Shown here: positions 58,701 through 64,000 of the stretch, piece after piece
How positions within the stretch are numbered: the first letter of the stretch is position 1
Layout: each line of letters starts with the position of its first letter
From: Monocercomonoides exilis
Taxonomy: Eukaryota > Preaxostyla > Oxymonadida > Polymastigidae
DNA length: 64,000 bases
Assembly: GCA_001643675.2 (NCBI GenBank)
Contig: LSRY02000065.1
Span: 349,565-413,564 of the forward strand
Reading direction: 5' to 3'
The notes under the pieces: model-generated
The model's input: the letters and a program-made list of their open reading frames with translations, nothing else
Told to the model about the DNA's origin: nothing
Databases searched by the model: none
Program-made: the position numbers and the translations under genes

Positions 58701-61700
58701 AGCTGAGTGAAAGAGAAGCCAGAATTCTGAAGAAGCGGCTGAAGGTGCGGAACAGGCGGAGAAAAGACGAGAGAGCGAAAGGAGCGCCCATTTTGGCAGA
58801 GGAAGAAGGAAGACGGAATAAAAATGGAAGACATTTTGCTTCTTCTTCTTCTTCTTCTTCTTCTCGTTCTCCCTCTGGCAATGCATGCTCCAATGAACAG
58901 TCAGATGACTTCAATGAAGACAACACCAGCCAATACAACAGCAATAACAACAACAGCACTGACAACCGCAGTCCCTCTGAACAAGAGGAAGATCTGTTTG
59001 ACCCTCTTCGCACACACTCAAAAGCAGGAAGGCTGAATGAGTGGGTGAGGAAACCAACACCTCCCTTGAGAATACACCCGGCTGAGGTTGCTGTGCCTTC
59101 TTCTTCTTCTTATCCAAATTCTTCTTCTTCTTCTTCTTCTTCTCAGTCTTCTCAATATCCTTCGAATTCACATTCATCGAGTCATTCACGAACACATTCA
59201 AATGCCAATTCCAATGCGAATTACCAGTCGCAATCACCTTCACTTTCATCGCCACGTCACTCGCCTGCCCATTCTCCGAGGCATTCACGCTCTCCTTCTG
59301 CTGCTCAGAATCAAATAAACACATCATCATCATCATCATCATCATCTTCTTCTTCTTCTCCTTCTCATTCACCTCGTCTTCATCGTAATTCTGGAAGTTA
59401 CGGAAAAAATCCTTCCTCTTCTTCCTCTTCCTCTTCCTCTTCCTCTTCCTCTTCTTCCTCCTCCATCCACACTCCACACCTCTCCTGGGTCTCTCCTCCT
59501 TCTTCCCCCCGCCTCGGCTCATCAGGCATCCCAACCCCAACCCCTTCCTCTCCCCACACTCGCCCTCCTTCTCCTCAGCCAAGCACGCCCCGCTCAGTCC
59601 ACCAGACACAAAAACAGGAAGATCCATCGCAGATGCCTCGCTCTTCCCTCTTCCCCCTCACTCTGCAGACTCCACAATCCCCTCGTTCTCCACAATCTCC
59701 TCGTTCTCCTCATTCACCCCGCATCCCTTCCTCACCACACACCCCTCGTTCACCCCGTTCTCCTCTTTCTCCTCGTTCCCCTCGCCAATCAATGACACCG
59801 CAGCAGCTGATGTCTTCATCGATCTTCACCTCCTCTCCGCTATCGCCGCGCAACGCAGGGCTTTCCTCGCAGCTGGCGACGATCATTGCGGAGAAAGCGA
59901 GACTGGAAGAGCAGACAGCCCAGCTGAAGCAGCAGCTGGCAGCACTGGAGACAGGCAAAGCACTCAGCGAAGAAGAGGCGCGGTCGGCTTTGGCTGAGCT
60001 GGCCGCGAAGTTTGACGAGGAAAGGAGGCAGCTGGAGTGTGCAGTGACAACAGCGACAGATGCGCAGCGGGTGACAGAGGATGAGATGAGGAGAGAGGTG
60101 GAGAGAGAGCAGAAGGAGCACGAAGCGCTGCAGAAGGAGCTGGACAGGCAGATGGAGGCACTGGCGGCTGCGCAGGAAGAACAGGCGAATCTGCAAAGAG
60201 CGCTGGAGAATGCGTCAGAGCTGAAGACGCAGCTGGCGGGGAAAAGCGAAGAGGCAGAGACGGCGAGGCAGGCGCTGAGGGAGCTGAATGAGCAGATAGC
60301 GAGGGAGAAGGAGGTGTGGGAGGAGAAGCTGGTGAAGGTGCAGTCGGAGCAGAAAGAAAGGGAAGCGGAGATGCTGCAGATGAAGCAGGAGGAGCTGGAC
60401 TGCGAGAGGGAGGAGAAGAGAAGAGTGGAAGATGAACTGAAGGAGAAGGAGAATGAGTTGAAAGAGAAGGATGAAGAGCTGAAAGCGAAACTGGATGAAT
60501 TGGCACAGAGAGAGAATGAACTGAAAGGGAAAGAAGAAGAATTGAGAGGGAAAGAAGAAGAGCTTAAAGAGAAAGAGGAAGAGCTGGACGAGTTGAAAGA
60601 AGCGATGGATGATGAAAGAGACAGGAAAAAACGGTTTGCATTTCTTTTGATGAACACGCAAATTGCAATGAGAAGCTACAAAATGAAAGCGATGGTGATG
60701 AGCGAGTGGAAGCGGCATCACAGAGAATTCAATGAGAAGGAGAAATTGCTGAGCAAAGCAAGAGAACTGATCTGGAAGCGCCGAATGGCCAGCAGCTGGA
60801 GTGTTATGCGGGGTGCGTTTCTCGAACAGCAGCAGGAGAACAGGGCAGCAGAAATGTGGAAGCGGAAGAGTGTTAAGCTTCTGTTCTGCCAGTGGAGGAG
60901 GAGCATTCAGGAGCGAAAGGAAAGAAGAATACACAACACGCAAATTGTGGCGCTTTCGCAGCGGCTGGCGGACACCAGGCTGGTCCATCGGGTGTTCTTT
61001 GCGTGGCATTCTACGCACAAAGAGAGGAAGGAGGTCTGCTTGAGGTGGAAGATAGTAGAGCAGAGGAAAGAGAGGCAGGCAGCACGCAACTTCTTTTACC
61101 GGTGGCGTGTTTCGTATCTGGAGAAAGAGAAGATTCGCGCTGAGGGGATCAAAGAAGAGCTGTCGCAGCTGACGTCAGCGATGGCAGAGGCGAACATTGC
61201 CGCGTCGCCCAGAAGCCAAAGGATAAATGCACATGCGCCTTTCGCTGGAGTGCCATTTGCAGAGGAGAAGGAGAAGCAGCTGGATACTGAGCCACTAGGT
61301 GGAGGAGGGTACGATTCACTCCGGACATTCACTGCAAATAACACAGTGCGAACGAGCAGGCCTCAAAGCGCTTCTCGTCCCACAACACTGCAAACTCCCT
61401 CTGCTTCGCCCAGTTTGTCCGCAGCGCAGACGCCCTCGCTGTCCAGCCTGCCTGTGCTATTCCAGCAGCAGAGCGGCAACAGCGCCCTTGTCGACCAGAT
61501 CCACCGCCTGGCTGCAGAAAATGCGTCTCTCATTCTGCAGCTGAAGGAGTGTGACGAGCACATGGCTGATCTCGAGCGGGCGCTGGCAGAGGCACTGGTG
61601 AAGCAAGAGTCGCTGCAGGCACAGGCTGCGGAAGCCAAAGCAGACAGCAAGCGCTTTGAGCAGATGAAAACAGAACTGGAAGAGCAAGTAGCGTCGCTTA

Positions 61701-62854
61701 TGTCGAGCCAGTCGGAGGAGCAAGTGGAGTGGCTGATGGCGAAGCAGAAGATGGAGAAAGAGGTGGAGGAGCTGAGGGAGAAAGCAGAGCAGGCAGAAGA
61801 AGCGAGGATGAAAGCGGAAGATAGAGAGGCGCAGCTGAGCGAGGCGAGGGACAAAGATGCAGTTGAGACAGCACAGCGGATGAAGGAGACGACAGAACTG
61901 GCAGCGCAGCAGAGGGCGATGCTGCAGGAGAAAGAGGCGCAGAATGCTGAGCTGAAAAGGGAGAAAGAAGAGCTGGAAAAAATGTTGGAAGACAAAGACA
62001 CTACAGTGCGGGCGACGATCGAAGGAACGAAGGAGTATGAAGAGCAGATGGCTGCTTTCAGAAGTCAGATTGAGGAGCTGAGCGAGGCAAATGCTGAGCT
62101 GAAGCGCCGGATTTCGGATGCAGTTGATCTGAATGCGGAGAAGGAGCAGATGCTGCTGCAGCTGAACTACGAGGTGGAGCTGCTGCGGAAGAGAGAGAGT
62201 TTGAAAGTGGAGAAATTCATTTCTTCTGTCGCCTCGCAGGCGCGTGTGGCGTCGGTGAAGCAGGACAGAAAGATGGAAGAGCAAGAAAACAGAGAGGAAG
62301 AGAACAAGACAGAAGAAATTGAAGGGTTAAACCTGAAAACGAATGAGCAGAATATCAATGGAGACGAAATGGAAGCAGAAGCAAGCAACCCGCAACAGCA
62401 GTCGTCATCAACCAATTTGGCATCTTCTCTGCTTAATCCGCTGTCGACTGTTAATTTAGCAACAACTTCTTCCTCATCAAAACTATCTTCTTCATTATCG
62501 TCTTCATCATTATCATCATCGTCTTCTTCTTCTTCTTCATCAACCATGTCATCTCTATCTCCTTCATCAACATCATCTGCCTTGCCTTCTCAGTCTCCAA
62601 GCACAAAATCATCGCATTTCTCTTCTATTCCGCTGCTCCCAGCACAAGTCCCGCCCTCTTCTGCCAACCTGCCTTCTTCTTTCTCTTCGCGTTTTGGCCT
62701 TTCCGGCAGCTTGGCTGCACGCCGCATACGTCCCACTGCTTTTGAAACGAGCACAAGATACAAGCAGCTTGCATCTTCTGATAATGCATCTCACACTCCT
62801 TCGTTAGAATCTTCTCGCTCTAAACGTAGTTATTCGCTTTCCACTCCCTTGTGA
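55771..62854 (+). CDS. LRR, coiled-coil and SFI1-repeat centrosomal-type protein
   Basis: Exons 55771-55785, 55847-56011, 56117-56242, 56313-56459, 56520-56627 and 56825-62854 give 2,196 residues. Residues 40-150 are leucine-rich repeats with a capping region (VESLYLSSNSLSDLSNID; LQAVTLDNNPITVLPNYR). Next is a basic Gln/Lys then acidic stretch, poly-Ser blocks, and a dense Ser-Pro-Arg region (about 1125-1180). A long coiled coil follows (about 1200-1458, with perfect heptads of the GKEEELK type). Six Trp-centred repeats (about 1462-1625; FFYRW, VFFAW, LLFCQW) resemble centrin-binding SFI1 repeats. A second coiled coil (1739-1979) and a Ser-rich tail complete it. LRR plus coiled coil plus SFI1 repeats point to a basal-body, centriole or flagellar-root component. 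I cannot name an orthologue; LRR centrosomal proteins such as centriolin are only loosely similar. Confidence 0.78.
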
Positions 62855-63418
62855 GCAGTTTTTATCAACATAATTTTATTTTCTTTGTGTTTTTTTTTTT
62901 TTTTTTAATGTTTAAGAAATGAATATCATTCTAGTGATTTCGATATCATCCATTAATTCCGATAAAGAATAAAGAAATAAAATCTTAAAGAAAATTAACT
63001 TTCAAAACAATAATAAACTCCAAAATAAATAATAAACTTAGAATTAATATCAGAAAAGAATCCAAAAAAAGATTCTTCATCTAAATTTAAAAATGAAAAA
63101 ATGATGCTTAAAAGTCCATTATTAAATAAAGACAAATAAGTTAACTATGGTGCTTAACGTGGATGAAATATATAACTGTTCAAGAAGAATAGAATAAATT
63201 TTTCAATATTATTGAATAAACATTCTTTTCATAAAAAAATAAAAAATGTTGAATCGAATTTATTCACTTCATTTTCATTTTCCTCATAAAACTTTTTCTA
63301 ATATTATTTAAAAAAATATCAATAAACATTATTCGAATAAAAACTGAAGATCAAAATAAATAATAAATGGTTTCGAAAACAAAAAAATTTTATTTCATTT
63401 AAATTAGTTTATGAAAAT
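62855..63418. other. AT-rich intergenic DNA
   Basis: 564 bp with a short poly-T run just after the LRR-SFI1 stop; no other feature seen. Confidence 0.6.
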
Positions 63419-64000
63419 ATGTTTATTCCACCTGCAATACTCACGATCAAGTTGTTGTTTGTGATTTCTTTGTGTTGTTCCGAAAAGGGCACAAGCAGCA
63501 ACAAATTCCAAGGGGTTAGAGAATATTCTTCAAAATTCAAGTTTCGATTTGAAGATGATGCAGAGAAGCACAGCATCACCAAACGCAGCTTGGAAAATAG
63601 TTTTTCTCAGGTGTGGGTTCCATGTAGAAACTCAACAAGCGTCCTCAGTTCGAAGTGTGAAAAATGGATGAAAATGCGATCAACGGTTTTATCCTGCATG
63701 AAAATGAAAAACACAAGCGCGAATTTAAAAGAATTGGAATTCCGCCAATATGTTGATTTGAGTGTGATAGAAATGGATGGATGCGAAAAAGTGATTTTGT
63801 TTTCATGTGTTTTGAAACAGAACGGGAAAAGTGGAGCGAGTGAATTTATTGTGAACAATGGCGAGTTTTATCTTCAAAATGTGAAGATGGAACTGGATGA
63901 GCAGAATATGATTCAACACTCGATTGTTTCAGGAGGCGGTGAAAAGGCAGGATTTCTTCTGAGAAGAGGTGCATATTTTGATGGTTGCTGTGCTTCATCG
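63419..64000 (+). CDS. secreted or surface protein, 5' part only
   Basis: An ATG at 63419 opens a frame that stays open to the window edge (194 codons, incomplete). It begins with a clear signal peptide (MFIPPAILTIKLLFVISLCC), then a Lys/Ser/Cys-containing ectodomain with several Cys (WVPCRNS, SSKCEKW, SCMKMK, FSCVLK). Later it shows FIVNNGEFYLQNVKME and a GGGEKAGFLLRRGAYF block. This alternating pattern suggests beta-strand repeats, as in right-handed beta-helix (pectin-lyase-like) surface proteins. Large families of such proteins occur in anaerobic flagellates, so that is my working guess; no catalytic motif is visible. No intron is needed in the visible part. Confidence 0.7.
   Translation, partial: MFIPPAILTIKLLFVISLCCSEKGTSSNKFQGVREYSSKFKFRFEDDAEKHSITKRSLENSFSQVWVPCRNSTSVLSSKCEKWMKMRSTVLSCMKMKNTSANLKELEFRQYVDLSVIEMDGCEKVILFSCVLKQNGKSGASEFIVNNGEFYLQNVKMELDEQNMIQHSIVSGGGEKAGFLLRRGAYFDGCCASS

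Noticed and set aside
1-64000. CRISPR array, operon or bacterial-style regulation
   Set aside because: The repeats here are microsatellites or inverted arms, and the genes have spliceosomal introns; nothing prokaryotic is seen.

Overview
The window is eukaryotic nuclear DNA from a flagellated protist. Genes are split by mostly short GT-AG introns, the standard code fits every model, non-coding DNA is very AT-rich, and several proteins carry huge serine-rich, Glu/Lys-rich low-complexity inserts. An oxymonad (Preaxostyla, Monocercomonoides-like) is the best guess. That guess rests on my memory of a lineage-specific paralogous family, two copies of which lie here (32.9-34.3 kb and 47.5-48.9 kb); it was not checked against any database.

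Layout. 0-4.5 kb: AT-rich, with exon-like fragments, a foldback element and a poly-A run. 4.6-14.2 kb (+): CFAP70-like axonemal protein (N-terminal C2-like region, C-terminal TPRs). 14.4-28.7 kb (+): a giant CLEC16A/FPL-domain protein of about 4,650 residues. 28.8 kb (-): tRNA-Leu(CAA). 31.4-32.3 kb (+): BuGZ/ZNF207 zinc-finger protein with a Bub3-binding (GLEBS) tail. 32.9-34.3 kb (+): paralogous-family member. 34.5-36.9 kb (+): ARM/HEAT-like protein with a Ser-rich tail. 37.2-39.5 kb (+): ubiquitin-specific protease. 39.5-46.6 kb: mobile-element territory with an orphan exon, a foldback repeat, a decayed DDE transposase and a His-Me-finger endonuclease-like gene with an in-frame TAG. 47.5-48.9 kb (-): second paralogous-family member. 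50.8-53.2 kb (-): internally duplicated repeat protein. 53.7-55.7 kb (-): legumain protease. 55.8-62.9 kb (+): LRR, coiled-coil and SFI1-repeat protein, divergent from legumain across 98 bp. 63.4 kb to the end (+): start of a secreted protein.

The recognisable genes cover flagellar and basal-body structure (CFAP70, LRR-SFI1, perhaps the duplicated repeat protein), endolysosomal traffic and proteolysis (CLEC16A, legumain), ubiquitin removal (USP) and mitotic kinetochore function (BuGZ). They do not form a pathway cluster.

Exon joins were chosen by reading-frame phase, splice dinucleotides and protein-family continuity. All reconstructed complete models give lengths divisible by three. Two results stand out: splice donors follow an unusual GT-N-T-G pattern, and one protein appears to be a fused tandem gene duplication that kept its old start codon at the junction.
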